Assembly: GCF_010730195.1 (NCBI RefSeq)
Contig: NZ_AP022613.1
Coordinates: 434,001-498,000, forward strand
DNA length: 64,000 bases
Source of the DNA: Mycobacterium conspicuum
Lineage (GTDB): Bacteria > Actinomycetota > Actinomycetes > Mycobacteriales > Mycobacteriaceae
Reading direction: 5' to 3'
The translations under genes and the position numbers were made by a program. Shown here piece by piece: positions 8,790-16,947 of this stretch. Numbering within the stretch: position 1 is the first letter of the stretch; each line of letters begins with the position of its first letter. Below the pieces are notes generated by a model that searched no databases, was not told the origin of the DNA, and saw only the letters and a list, made by a program, of their open reading frames with translations.

Positions 8790-9035
8790 GATGCCCCCCG
8801 GTGGGTAAAGATGCTTGGCGGAGTGCGTTGCTCGCTTGCGAACATATTCTCCGTTCGGGCGGCACGGCAATCCCGATTGCTGGCTGGGGGCAGGGCCGCT
8901 GTGTGCTCATAGCCGAATCTAATTTAGATGCTGGATACTGCGGTCGATATCGCAGTGTAATGATGGCTGGGTCAGTTGCTGGTTGGGTGCCGATTGGGTT
9001 GCTGGCGGGGGCCGGCCAACCGAAGGAGAGCAGCG

Positions 9036-11222
9036 GTGGACGTCGTTTTGGGGGTGGCGGTCGCTGATCGCACCGCACGCCTGACGCTCGTCGCAGCGGC
9101 TACGCCGGGTCAGGATGTGATCGATCAGTCCGTCATTGATCTGGCGGACAACCCCATTCAGACACTGACCGAAACCGTCGTCGGCACCGATCGCTTGCTG
9201 TCCGACGAAAGCCATCGGCTGCTCGCCACCCGGCTGTCCTGGTCGGATCCGCTGCGCGCCGACGAGCTGCGGCGGTCGTTGGAAGACTCCGGCGTGCAGA
9301 ACGTCGTGGTGCTCGACGAGTCGGAGGCGGCGACGGGGCTGGCGCCGACGGTTGGGATCGACGCGGATGCGACCGCGATGGCGCCGACGGTCGGGTTTGA
9401 CGGCGATGCGACGGCGATGGCGCCCGCGTTCGCAGACGACGACGTGACCGGGTCTTTGCCGACGTTGGGCGCCGCGGACGTGGTGCTGGGGGTAGCCGTC
9501 GCCGGTTCGATCGCTCGATTGGCGTTGGTCGGGCCCGCAGCGGGCGGCTATGCGGCAGTCCGGCACCTGGTGGTTGACCTGGCGGTGAACCCCTTCCAGA
9601 CGCTGACCCAAGCGGTGACCGACATGCGGCAGGCGCTGGCGGACGAGGGGCGCCACCTGGTGGCAACCCGGGTGTGCGCGCCGAATCCGGTTCAGGCGCA
9701 AGCGTTTAGCCAGGCGTTGACGGCCGCGGGAGTCGGAAATGTCGCGGAGATCACGGCGGGCGAGGCGGTGACGGCGCTAATGCGGGGCATCGTCGGCGTC
9801 GGCGCGCCTGCCGGTTCGGTGGTGCTCGAGGTCACCGCCGAGGCCGCGACGTTGATAGGCCTGGGAGCCGCCGGCGTGCTGGCGACCGTGGCGCTGGAGA
9901 ACCTCGTCGGCGCTCAGGTCGCGGCCGCCGCGGTCGACATGGTGCTGGATTTTCTTCGCACCGCGCCGTTCGAGGTCGCTGCCGCGTTCGTCGTGGGCAC
10001 CTTCGAGGGCCTCACCGAGGTGGTCGAGGGGCTGCGCGCTCGCTCGCCGCTGCGGGTGGAGCTGCTCGAGCATCCCGAATTCGCGCTCGCGAGCGGTGCG
10101 GCGGCCGCTCCGGCGGTGGCGGCGGCCGCCGCCGACCCCGCCGCGACAGCGATGGCCCCCGCCGTGGGCCCGGCCGGTGACGCGACGGTAATGGTCCCCA
10201 CGGCCGCACTCGGGGAGTCGTCGGCGGAGGAGCCGCAGCTGGCGTACTCGATGGCCGACGAGGGCGAGCCGCTTCCGGTCGAGGGCGAATTCGGCCCCGA
10301 CTATCCGGAGTACGACGACGACGAAGCCATCACCACCGCGCAGCGGCTCCGCGGCCGGTCTTTGCTGATCAGCAACGCGGTTGTCGCCTTCGCGGTGATC
10401 GGATTCGCGTCGCTGGCCGTCGCGGTGGCGATCACGGTGCGGCCCACCGCGGCCTCCGAGCCGGTGGTGGGGCACCAGAACGCTGCGCCGGGAAAGTTCA
10501 TGCCGCTGTTGCCAACTCAGCAACAGGCTCCGGTGCCCGCGCCGCCGGCCGATCAGCCAAATATCGGATACCAGGGCGGCATCATCCCTGACAGCAACGG
10601 CTACATCCCGCCGCAGCTGGTGTCGCGCGGGGGCGAGGTCCCGGCTGGCCCGGCCCCTGGTTTGGTGCCCAACCCGAACGGGCCGATCCCGGTCCCGGTC
10701 ATCGTTCCCTACCCGGGCTGGCGGCCGCCGTATCCGCCGTATCGGCCACCGTGGCCAACGACCACCTACCCGACGCCGTCGACCCCATCCACGCCTTCGA
10801 CGCCGACGACGCCGTCCACGCCCTCGACGCCGACGACGCCGTCGACGCCGTCGACGCCGTCCACGCCTTCGACGCCTTCGACGCCTTCGACGCCTTCAAC
10901 GCCGTCCACCCCGTCCACTCCCTCGACGCCCTCGACGCCGTCGACTCCTGCCACGCCGTCCACGCCTTCCACGCCGGTCACACCGTCCACCCCGTCTACC
11001 CCGTCCGCGCCGTCTACCCCGTCGACCCCGTCGAGCGCGCCGGCGACGAAGACGCCGTACACGGCGTCGCAAGCACCGCAATCAAGCGCGGCGCCACCCA
11101 GCGCGCCGCACACCTCGGTCGCGCCGCCGCACACCTCGGTCGCGCCGCCGCGCGTGCAGACGCAGGCCCCCAAACCCGTCACCCCGCAGCCGGTCACCCC
11201 GCCGCACAGCAGCCACCACTAG
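9036..11222 (+). CDS. DUF7159-type membrane protein with duplicated N-terminal domain and Thr-Pro-Ser repeat tail
   Basis: 728 aa. Two homologous ~95-residue modules lie at about 1-95 and 147-245; compare DVVLGVAVADRTARLTLV with DVVLGVAVAGSIARLALV, and IDLADNPIQTLTETV with VDLAVNPFQTLTQAV. Between and after them a short TAMAP-type motif recurs at about residues 111, 125, 369 and 383. One membrane helix follows (about 442-468, NAVVAFAVIGFASLAVAVAI), then a Pro-rich segment and a long TPSTPSTP repeat (about 578-670), so the tail is probably outside the cytoplasm. GTG 9036 is chosen because AAGGAGAG precedes it. Function unknown; the orthologue I recall is Rv0538. Confidence 0.82.
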   Translation: MDVVLGVAVADRTARLTLVAAATPGQDVIDQSVIDLADNPIQTLTETVVGTDRLLSDESHRLLATRLSWSDPLRADELRRSLEDSGVQNVVVLDESEAATGLAPTVGIDADATAMAPTVGFDGDATAMAPAFADDDVTGSLPTLGAADVVLGVAVAGSIARLALVGPAAGGYAAVRHLVVDLAVNPFQTLTQAVTDMRQALADEGRHLVATRVCAPNPVQAQAFSQALTAAGVGNVAEITAGEAVTALMRGIVGVGAPAGSVVLEVTAEAATLIGLGAAGVLATVALENLVGAQVAAAAVDMVLDFLRTAPFEVAAAFVVGTFEGLTEVVEGLRARSPLRVELLEHPEFALASGAAAAPAVAAAAADPAATAMAPAVGPAGDATVMVPTAALGESSAEEPQLAYSMADEGEPLPVEGEFGPDYPEYDDDEAITTAQRLRGRSLLISNAVVAFAVIGFASLAVAVAITVRPTAASEPVVGHQNAAPGKFMPLLPTQQQAPVPAPPADQPNIGYQGGIIPDSNGYIPPQLVSRGGEVPAGPAPGLVPNPNGPIPVPVIVPYPGWRPPYPPYRPPWPTTTYPTPSTPSTPSTPTTPSTPSTPTTPSTPSTPSTPSTPSTPSTPSTPSTPSTPSTPSTPSTPATPSTPSTPVTPSTPSTPSAPSTPSTPSSAPATKTPYTASQAPQSSAAPPSAPHTSVAPPHTSVAPPRVQTQAPKPVTPQPVTPPHSSHH
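10769..11040 (+). repeat. tandem Thr-Pro-Ser coding repeat
   Basis: About 270 bases of a 9-base microrepeat (variants of ACGCCGTCG, ACGCCTTCG and ACCCCGTCC) inside the preceding gene. The bases vary mostly at third positions, so the amino-acid pattern TPS is kept while the DNA is not perfectly periodic. Such runs tend to change length by slippage. On the other strand it reads as a Gly-Val-Asp-Glu repeat, which is an artefact. Confidence 0.9.
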
Positions 11223-11224
11223 CC

Positions 11225-11875
11225 ATGTCGGACGCTGTCACGGTGGTGCTGCCCTGCCTCAACGAGGAGGAGTCGCTGCCGGGCGTGCTAGCGACCATGC
11301 CCGCCGGTTATCGCGCGCTGGTCGTCGACAACAACAGCACCGATGACACCGCCGCGGTCGCCCGCCGCCACGGCGCCCAGGTGGTTGCCGAGCAGCGGCC
11401 CGGGTACGGCGCCGCGGTGCACGCGGGTGTCGTCGCCGCGACGACGCCGATCGTGGCGGTCATCGACGCCGACGGCTCCATGGACGCCGCCGACCTGCCG
11501 CGGCTGGTCGAGGCGCTCGACGGCGCCGACATGGTCATCGGGCGGCGGCGGCCGGCGCCCGGCCTGCATTGGCCGTGGGTCGCCCGGGTGGGCACCATGG
11601 TGATGAGCTGGCGACTGCGCACCCGCCACGGCCTGCCGGTACACGACATCGCGCCGATGCGGGTGGCCCGGCGGGAGGCGCTGCTGGATCTGGGCGTCGA
11701 GGATCGACGGTCGGGATACCCGCTGGAGCTGCTGGTCCGCGCCGCGGCCGCCGGCTGGCGCGTGGTTGAGCTCGACGTCAGCTACGGCCCCCGGACCGGC
11801 GGCAAGTCGAAGGTCAGCGGTTCGCTGCGGGGCACCATCACCGCGGTCCTGGATTTCTGGAAGGTCATTTCTTGA
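11225..11875 (+). CDS. family 2 glycosyltransferase (dolichol-phosphate-mannose-synthase-like)
   Basis: 216 aa GT-A fold enzyme. Features: N-terminal VVLPCLNEEESLPGVL, LVVDNNSTDDTAAVARRHGA, the DxD-type metal site as VIDADGSMD, and a late GGKSKVSGSLRGT segment typical of Dpm1/undecaprenyl-phosphate glycosyltransferases. There are no C-terminal membrane helices, so it is a soluble short form. The ATG at 11225 lies 2 bases after the stop of the DUF7159 gene and its own stop overlaps the next start, giving a three-gene operon. Donor and acceptor are unknown. Confidence 0.85.
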   Translation: MSDAVTVVLPCLNEEESLPGVLATMPAGYRALVVDNNSTDDTAAVARRHGAQVVAEQRPGYGAAVHAGVVAATTPIVAVIDADGSMDAADLPRLVEALDGADMVIGRRRPAPGLHWPWVARVGTMVMSWRLRTRHGLPVHDIAPMRVARREALLDLGVEDRRSGYPLELLVRAAAAGWRVVELDVSYGPRTGGKSKVSGSLRGTITAVLDFWKVIS

Positions 11876-12528
11876 TACCGGTGACGCTGCTGGTGGTTGC
11901 CAAGGCGCCGGAACCCGGCCGGGCCAAGACGCGGCTGGCCGCCACGGTCGGCGATCGGGTCGCCGCCGAGATCGCGGCCGCCGCGTTGCTCGACACCCTG
12001 GACGCGGTGGTCGCCGCGCCGGTGGCCGCGCGGGTGGTGGCGCTCACCGGCGACCTCGACGGCGCCGCGGGGGCGGCCGAGATCCGGGATCGGCTCGAGG
12101 CGTTCACCGTGATCGAACAGCGCGGCGACGGCTTCGCCGACCGGCTCGCCAACGCGCACGCCGACGCGGCCGACGGTTACCCGGTGCTGCAGATCGGGAT
12201 GGACACCCCGCAGGTGACCGCCGAACTGCTGGCCGGTTGCGCGGACCGGCTGCTACAGACGCCGGCGGTGCTCGGGTTGGCGATCGACGGCGGCTGGTGG
12301 GTGCTCGGGGTGCGCACGCCCGCGGCCGCCGAGTGCCTGCGCGGTGTCCCGATGTCGCAGCCCGATACCGGAGAGCTCACGCTAAAAGCCTTGCGGGACA
12401 ACGGTATCGAGGTGACGCCGGTGCAGCAGCTGGCCGACTTGGATGTTATCGACGACGTCGCCGCGGTGCGCGACGCCTGCGCGCCCGACAGTCGGTTCGC
12501 CCGGGTCACGCGCGCCGCCGGTCTCTGA
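11872..12528 (+). CDS. DUF2064 glycosyltransferase-like protein
   Basis: 218 aa. The N-terminal KAPEPGRAKTRLAATVG is the signature of DUF2064 (TIGR04282-like) proteins, a nucleotidyl/glycosyltransferase fold family often found beside GT2 enzymes. VLQIGMDTPQV and AIDGGWWVLG are further conserved blocks. The first start, TTG 11872, overlaps the stop of the upstream GT2 gene; GTG 11881 is an alternative. The GT2-DUF2064 pairing suggests a shared sugar pathway, but no substrate can be named. Confidence 0.82.
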   Translation: MIPVTLLVVAKAPEPGRAKTRLAATVGDRVAAEIAAAALLDTLDAVVAAPVAARVVALTGDLDGAAGAAEIRDRLEAFTVIEQRGDGFADRLANAHADAADGYPVLQIGMDTPQVTAELLAGCADRLLQTPAVLGLAIDGGWWVLGVRTPAAAECLRGVPMSQPDTGELTLKALRDNGIEVTPVQQLADLDVIDDVAAVRDACAPDSRFARVTRAAGL

Positions 12529-13762
12529 CGGCGAGCAGAAATACGCGCCCGGCGATCCCGACGGCGAACATCCCCAGCCCGGCGAGCGCCGATTGCCACG
12601 GCAAGGTGACGACCAGCAGCAGACAGCCCGCGACCCCGAACCCGTCGCGAACCCGGTGCCAGCGCCGAACACCGGGCAGCGTGAAGGCGGCCGCGTTGGC
12701 GATCGCGTAGTAGACCAACACCCCGAATGACGAGAAACCGATCACCCCGCGCAGGTCGACGGTGGCCACCAACACGCAGACCACCACGGCGAGCGCGACC
12801 TCGGCGTGGTGCGGCACCCGGTGACGCGGGTGAACGGCCGCCAGCCAGGAAGGCAGGTCGCGATTCCGGGCCATCGCCAGCGCGGTGCGCCCGAGCCCGG
12901 CGACCAGGGCGAGCAGCGCCCCGAGACTGGCCAGCGCACCCCCGACGGCCAACACGGGCACCAGGGCGCCCGCACCCACGGCCCGAGCCGCCTCGGTCAA
13001 AGGCGCTGCGGCGCGGGCGAGCCGCTCCGGCCCCGCCGCCACCAGCGCGGCCACCCCGACCATGAGATAGATGGCCACGGCGATCGCCAGCGCGATGGAG
13101 ATCGCCCTGGGGATGGTCCGGGTCGGGTCACGCACTTCTTCGCCGATCGTCGCGATCCGCGCATACCCGGCGAACGCGAAGAACAGCAACCCGGCCGACT
13201 GCAGCACGCCGTACACCGACGCGATCGGCCAGCCGCCGACGCTGACGTGCGACGGCTTGGCCAGCGCGACCCCCACCACGAACGCGGTCAGCGCAATCAG
13301 CGTGCACGCCACCAGGATTCGGGCCAGCACCGCGGTCTTGGTGACCCCGCGGTAGTTCAGCGCGGCCAGCGCCACCACGGCGGCGATCGCGGTGATTCGC
13401 TGCACCCACTGGGGACCCGGGATCGCGTAGCTCGCGAAGGTCAGCGCCATCGCCGCACACGAGGCGGTCTTGCCGATCACAAATCCCCAGCCGGCGATGA
13501 AGCCCCACCACGGGCCCAGGCGCTCGCGCCCGTAGACGTAGGTGCCGCCCGAGGTGGGGTAGACCGCGGCCAGCTGCGCCGAGGCGGTGGCGTTGCAGTA
13601 CGCGATGATCGCGGCGAGCAGAAGGCCGATCAGCAGGTCGGCGCCGGCCGCCCGGGCCGCCGGGCCGAACGCCGAGAACACCCCGGCGCCGATCATCGAT
13701 CCCAGACCGATCACCACGGCGTCGGCCGTGCCGAGCCGACGCTGCAGGGCTGGTTCGTTCAT
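12506..13762 (-). CDS. APC-family amino acid permease
   Basis: 418 aa, about 12 membrane helices. The helix 1 motif GLGSMIGAGVFSAFGPAARAAG is the unwound substrate-binding segment of APC-superfamily antiporters, and EEVRDPTRTIPRAISIALAI is the conserved cytoplasmic loop and following helix. The substrate is probably an amino acid or polyamine. The ATG at 13762 gives the typical start; 3' ends overlap the DUF2064 gene by 23 bases. In the M. tuberculosis order I recall there is no permease here, so this is a lineage-specific insertion or a loss there. Confidence 0.88.
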   Translation of the reverse strand: MNEPALQRRLGTADAVVIGLGSMIGAGVFSAFGPAARAAGADLLIGLLLAAIIAYCNATASAQLAAVYPTSGGTYVYGRERLGPWWGFIAGWGFVIGKTASCAAMALTFASYAIPGPQWVQRITAIAAVVALAALNYRGVTKTAVLARILVACTLIALTAFVVGVALAKPSHVSVGGWPIASVYGVLQSAGLLFFAFAGYARIATIGEEVRDPTRTIPRAISIALAIAVAIYLMVGVAALVAAGPERLARAAAPLTEAARAVGAGALVPVLAVGGALASLGALLALVAGLGRTALAMARNRDLPSWLAAVHPRHRVPHHAEVALAVVVCVLVATVDLRGVIGFSSFGVLVYYAIANAAAFTLPGVRRWHRVRDGFGVAGCLLLVVTLPWQSALAGLGMFAVGIAGRVFLLAVRDRRRA

Positions 13763-13764
13763 GA

Positions 13765-15117
13765 TCACCAATTCGTGAAGATGACGCTGTTCAGTGCGAG
13801 CGCGCCGGCGGCATTGACGGCGAGACAAACGCGGTGCGAGCGCACCGGCAGCAGCGCGGGGGCCGCGGTGAGCCAGACGGTGAACGGCAGCCAGATTCGT
13901 TCCGTCTCGGCCTTACTCAGCATGCTCATATCGGCGATCACGATGACGGCCAGCATTGCCAGCAATAGCAGGATGAAACCCGATCGGCGGCGGATGGCGG
14001 CCCGGTCGAATACCCTGCCGATCCCCGCGACGCTGCCCAGCCCGATCGCACACACCACGCACGCCAGATTGGCCCAGCTCCAATACTGGAACGGCCGGTC
14101 CTTGGCCACCCCCTGCCAATAGCGTTGCTGCACAAGGGTATAGCCGTCAAACCAAAAGAACCCGGCGACGGCGAAGGCTACCGCCACGGTGACGGCGCTC
14201 ACGACGGCGGGGCCGAGAGCCCGCAGGGCCGCCCGCCAATCGGGGGCGGACACCAGCACCGCCAGCGCCGGCAGCCCCATCAGCAGCAGGCCGTAGCTGA
14301 GGAAGACCCCCCAGCCGAGCAACAGGCCCGCGCCCACGGCCGCCAGCGCGGGGAACCGGACCGCACCGTGCGAGGCCAGCGCGAGCAGCGCGATGCCCCA
14401 CGCCGCGACCCCGGCGAAGTAGCCGTCGGCCGACACCGCCACCCAGATCGCGGTGGGTGCCACCGCGACGAACGGCGCCGCCCGTCGCGCGGTCTGTTCG
14501 TCGGCCAGCGCGCGGACCGCGATCACCACCGCGGCGGCCGCGCTGGAGCCGACCAGCAGGCACAGCAGCCCCGCCCAGGCGCCGCCGTGCAGGCCGATGC
14601 GGTCCAGCCACACGAATGTCAGTAGCGCGCCCGGCGGATGCCCGGAGACGTGCGTGGTCCAGGAGTTCGGCTGGAAGTCGAGGATCCGGCTGGAGAATGT
14701 CCGCACGGCGGCCGCGACGTCGGTGATGCCGGGCACCTGCGACAGATACTCGTCGCGGGTGGTCAGCCGGCCGGCGAAGCCGCGCTGCCAGCCGTCGATC
14801 ATCGCCAGCGAAAGGGCCCACCCGCAGGCGGTGACCCAGGTGCCCAGCGTCAACAGCCGCCACGAAAGCCGTTGTGCCACAGTCGGTCCCCACACCACCA
14901 CGGCCACGGCGATGAGAAGGGCCGGCAGGGTGCCCCACCCGGCGTGGATGTCCCAGTAGCCGAAGATCGGCGCGGCGCCGGCACGCGCACCGAAGCGCTC
15001 CAGGCCGATATCGCTGCGCGGGTTGACGCCCCAGTGCAGCCGGGGCAGCACGAAGGCGGCCGCCACCAGGACAACGCCGACGGCAACCGAGAAGCTCTCC
15101 CGCCGACCAACCCGCAC
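13765..15117 (-). CDS. GT-C-type integral membrane protein (mannosyltransferase-like)
   Basis: 450 aa with about 11 predicted helices. The N-terminal helix is followed by an extracytoplasmic loop rich in charged and aromatic residues, then a short SGHPPGALL motif (about residues 158-166) and many Ala/Val/Leu helices. This layout matches the polyprenyl-phosphate-dependent GT-C proteins of actinobacteria (I recall Rv0541c as a member). The start is GTG 15117. Two bases separate its stop from the permease start, so it and the permease may be co-transcribed. Enzymatic activity is inferred from fold resemblance only. Confidence 0.72.
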   Translation of the reverse strand: MRVGRRESFSVAVGVVLVAAAFVLPRLHWGVNPRSDIGLERFGARAGAAPIFGYWDIHAGWGTLPALLIAVAVVVWGPTVAQRLSWRLLTLGTWVTACGWALSLAMIDGWQRGFAGRLTTRDEYLSQVPGITDVAAAVRTFSSRILDFQPNSWTTHVSGHPPGALLTFVWLDRIGLHGGAWAGLLCLLVGSSAAAAVVIAVRALADEQTARRAAPFVAVAPTAIWVAVSADGYFAGVAAWGIALLALASHGAVRFPALAAVGAGLLLGWGVFLSYGLLLMGLPALAVLVSAPDWRAALRALGPAVVSAVTVAVAFAVAGFFWFDGYTLVQQRYWQGVAKDRPFQYWSWANLACVVCAIGLGSVAGIGRVFDRAAIRRRSGFILLLLAMLAVIVIADMSMLSKAETERIWLPFTVWLTAAPALLPVRSHRVCLAVNAAGALALNSVIFTNW

Positions 15118-15128
15118 GATCGATCAGC

Positions 15129-16229
15129 TTATTGATCGCCGCCGAATCGGCGCACCAGCGCCGCCCGGTCGACCTTGCCGATGCCGCGCCGCGGCAGTGC
15201 TTCGACGATGTGCAGCTCGCGCGGCGCGGCGGTGCCGTCCAGCGTGCGCGTGACCGCGGCGCGCAGCGCGTCCAGCGTCGGCGGGGCGCAGCCGTCGCTC
15301 ACCACGACCGCGGCGACCACCCGCTGACCCAGCCGGTCGTCGTCAACCCCGAACACCGCGCAGTCGCGGACGGCCGGGTGGCTGCACAGCGCGGCCTCGA
15401 CCGGCCCCGGCAACACGGTCAACCCGCCCGTGCTGATCGCATCGTCGGCGCGGCCGAGCACGGTCAGCACACCCGAATCGTCGAGGGCACCCAGGTCGTC
15501 GGTGTTGAACCAGCCGGGTTCGGCGAACGGGTCGGGGATCACGGGGTTGCGATAGCCCTTGGCCAGCGTCGCGCCTCCGATCGCGATACGGCCATCGGAG
15601 CGCACGCGCAACGCCACGCCGTCGAGCGGGACACCGTCGTAGACGCAGCCTCCCGCGGTTTCGCTCATTCCATAGGTGCGGACCACGGCGATGCCGGCCG
15701 TCGCGGCGGCGTCCAGGATCGGCCGGGGAGCGGGCCCGCCGCCGATCAGCACGGCATCCAACTCGGCCAGCGCGGCCGCGGCCGAAGGGTCGGTGAGCGC
15801 CTTGGCGAGCTGGGCGGCGACCAGCGACGTGTATCGCCGGCCGGGGCCCAATTGGCTTATGGCGCTGGGCAATTCGGCAATGTCGAAGCCGCGCGTGACG
15901 TCCAGCTCGACGGGCGCGGTGCCGGCAAGTGCGCTGCGCACCAACACCTGCAGACCCGCGATGTGGTACGCCGGCAACGCCAGCAGCCAACTGCCCGGGC
16001 CGCCGAGGCGCGCGTGGGTGGCCGACGCGCTGGCGGTCAGGGCGGCGGCGGTCAGCATCGCACCCTTGGGTGCGCCGGTGGTTCCCGAGGTCGTCACCAC
16101 CACGGCGACGTCGTCGTCGATCTCGGACCCCACGCGCAGGGCGCGCAGCATGGTGTCGTGATCGCCGTCGGAGGGCACCGCGACCAGTGCGGGATCACGC
16201 CCGTCCAGCACCCGTTCCAGGGCGGGCAA
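15129..16229 (-). CDS. menE: O-succinylbenzoate-CoA ligase (MenE)
   Basis: At least 366 aa, ANL-superfamily adenylating enzyme. The AMP-binding P-loop TTSGTTGAPKGAMLT, the YGMSETAGGCVYDGVPL motif, WFNTDDLGALDDSGVLTVLGRADD and the C-terminal RRGIGKVDR lysine are all present. It makes OSB-CoA for menaquinone. The protein is short for the superfamily, as known for mycobacterial MenE. The start is uncertain: TTG 16229 is the only common start codon; the reading frame continues about 25 codons further up through residues that look coding (LRALGVPPG) but contains no ATG or GTG before a stop. Confidence 0.9.
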   Translation of the reverse strand: MPALERVLDGRDPALVAVPSDGDHDTMLRALRVGSEIDDDVAVVVTTSGTTGAPKGAMLTAAALTASASATHARLGGPGSWLLALPAYHIAGLQVLVRSALAGTAPVELDVTRGFDIAELPSAISQLGPGRRYTSLVAAQLAKALTDPSAAAALAELDAVLIGGGPAPRPILDAAATAGIAVVRTYGMSETAGGCVYDGVPLDGVALRVRSDGRIAIGGATLAKGYRNPVIPDPFAEPGWFNTDDLGALDDSGVLTVLGRADDAISTGGLTVLPGPVEAALCSHPAVRDCAVFGVDDDRLGQRVVAAVVVSDGCAPPTLDALRAAVTRTLDGTAAPRELHIVEALPRRGIGKVDRAALVRRFGGDQ

Positions 16230-16279
16230 CAGGACCTTGGCGGCGGAGCCCGGCGGGACGCCGAGCGCACGCAGGACGG

Positions 16280-16582
16280 CTATGCCTGGTCTCCGGCTTG
16301 GCTGTCGTCATCGAACGGCCAACCCTGGGCGGCCAGCCGAGTGCGTACCCGCTCGATGTCCTCTTGCGACGGCAGCTCGTCGGTGATTTTGCTGATCAGC
16401 ACGCCGATGTCGACATCATCGAAGTCGTCGCGCTGCAGCAGTTCGTGGGCCACGATCTTGACTTCGTCGTTGCCCAGCCGGCGAGTCAGCAACGCCAGCA
16501 CCGCGAAGGTGTCGGTCGGCGGAACGCCCTCCGGATATCCCGCGCGCAACCACGAGATGACTGAGCTGAGGAATCCGTTCAC
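16280..16582 (-). CDS. DUF3349-family small protein
   Basis: 100 aa acidic helical protein. The N terminus FLSSVISWLRAGYPEGVP and the middle VLALLTRRLGNDEVK match the small actinobacterial DUF3349 family (Rv0543c-like), for which solution structures but no function are known to me. GTG 16582 has a GGAGGG ribosome site. The TAG stop lies at the point where the menE frame would begin if it extended upstream, so translational coupling to menE is likely. Confidence 0.82.
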   Translation of the reverse strand: MNGFLSSVISWLRAGYPEGVPPTDTFAVLALLTRRLGNDEVKIVAHELLQRDDFDDVDIGVLISKITDELPSQEDIERVRTRLAAQGWPFDDDSQAGDQA

Positions 16583-16638
16583 TGTGCGCTCCCTCCGGGA
16601 GGCGGATCGGCGATCGGGTAGACCTGCACGCTCAGATG

Positions 16639-16947
16639 CTACGTCGCCTTGGCTCCCAGGAAGGGATAGTGGGTGTGATGCGCGATGAACTCCCGGGAAA
16701 TGTAGGCCAGGGCGAACAGGATCACCAGGACGACCACCGCGTAGATCACCCAGGCGATCCCGAGCAACATCGGGTTGCGCTGCGGCGTGCCGCCTTTGGT
16801 GGCCGAAACGTACCCATTGCCGACGGCTTGCAGCCGCAGCCCCAGTGCGAACAACCCCGGCAGTGCGGCACCGGCCAGCATGGAAAAGAGCAGGATCTTC
16901 AGGCTGGCCTGGTAGTTGAACCAGTCGCTAAAGCCACCGTGGTGCAT
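16639..16947 (-). CDS. small two- to three-helix membrane protein next to PitA
   Basis: 102 aa. Hydrophobic segments lie at about residues 15-42 and 62-82, with a cytoplasmic or external link rich in Gly and Lys (SATKGGTPQRNP). No known domain recognised; it corresponds in position to Rv0544c of M. tuberculosis. ATG 16947 overlaps the pitA stop (ATGA), so the two are translated together, which suggests an accessory role with the phosphate transporter. Confidence 0.8.
   Translation of the reverse strand: MHHGGFSDWFNYQASLKILLFSMLAGAALPGLFALGLRLQAVGNGYVSATKGGTPQRNPMLLGIAWVIYAVVVLVILFALAYISREFIAHHTHYPFLGAKAT

Noticed and set aside
10766..11197. Gly-Val-Asp repeat protein on the minus strand
   Set aside because: It resembles a PE_PGRS-like repeat but is only the complement of the Thr-Pro-Ser coding repeat.
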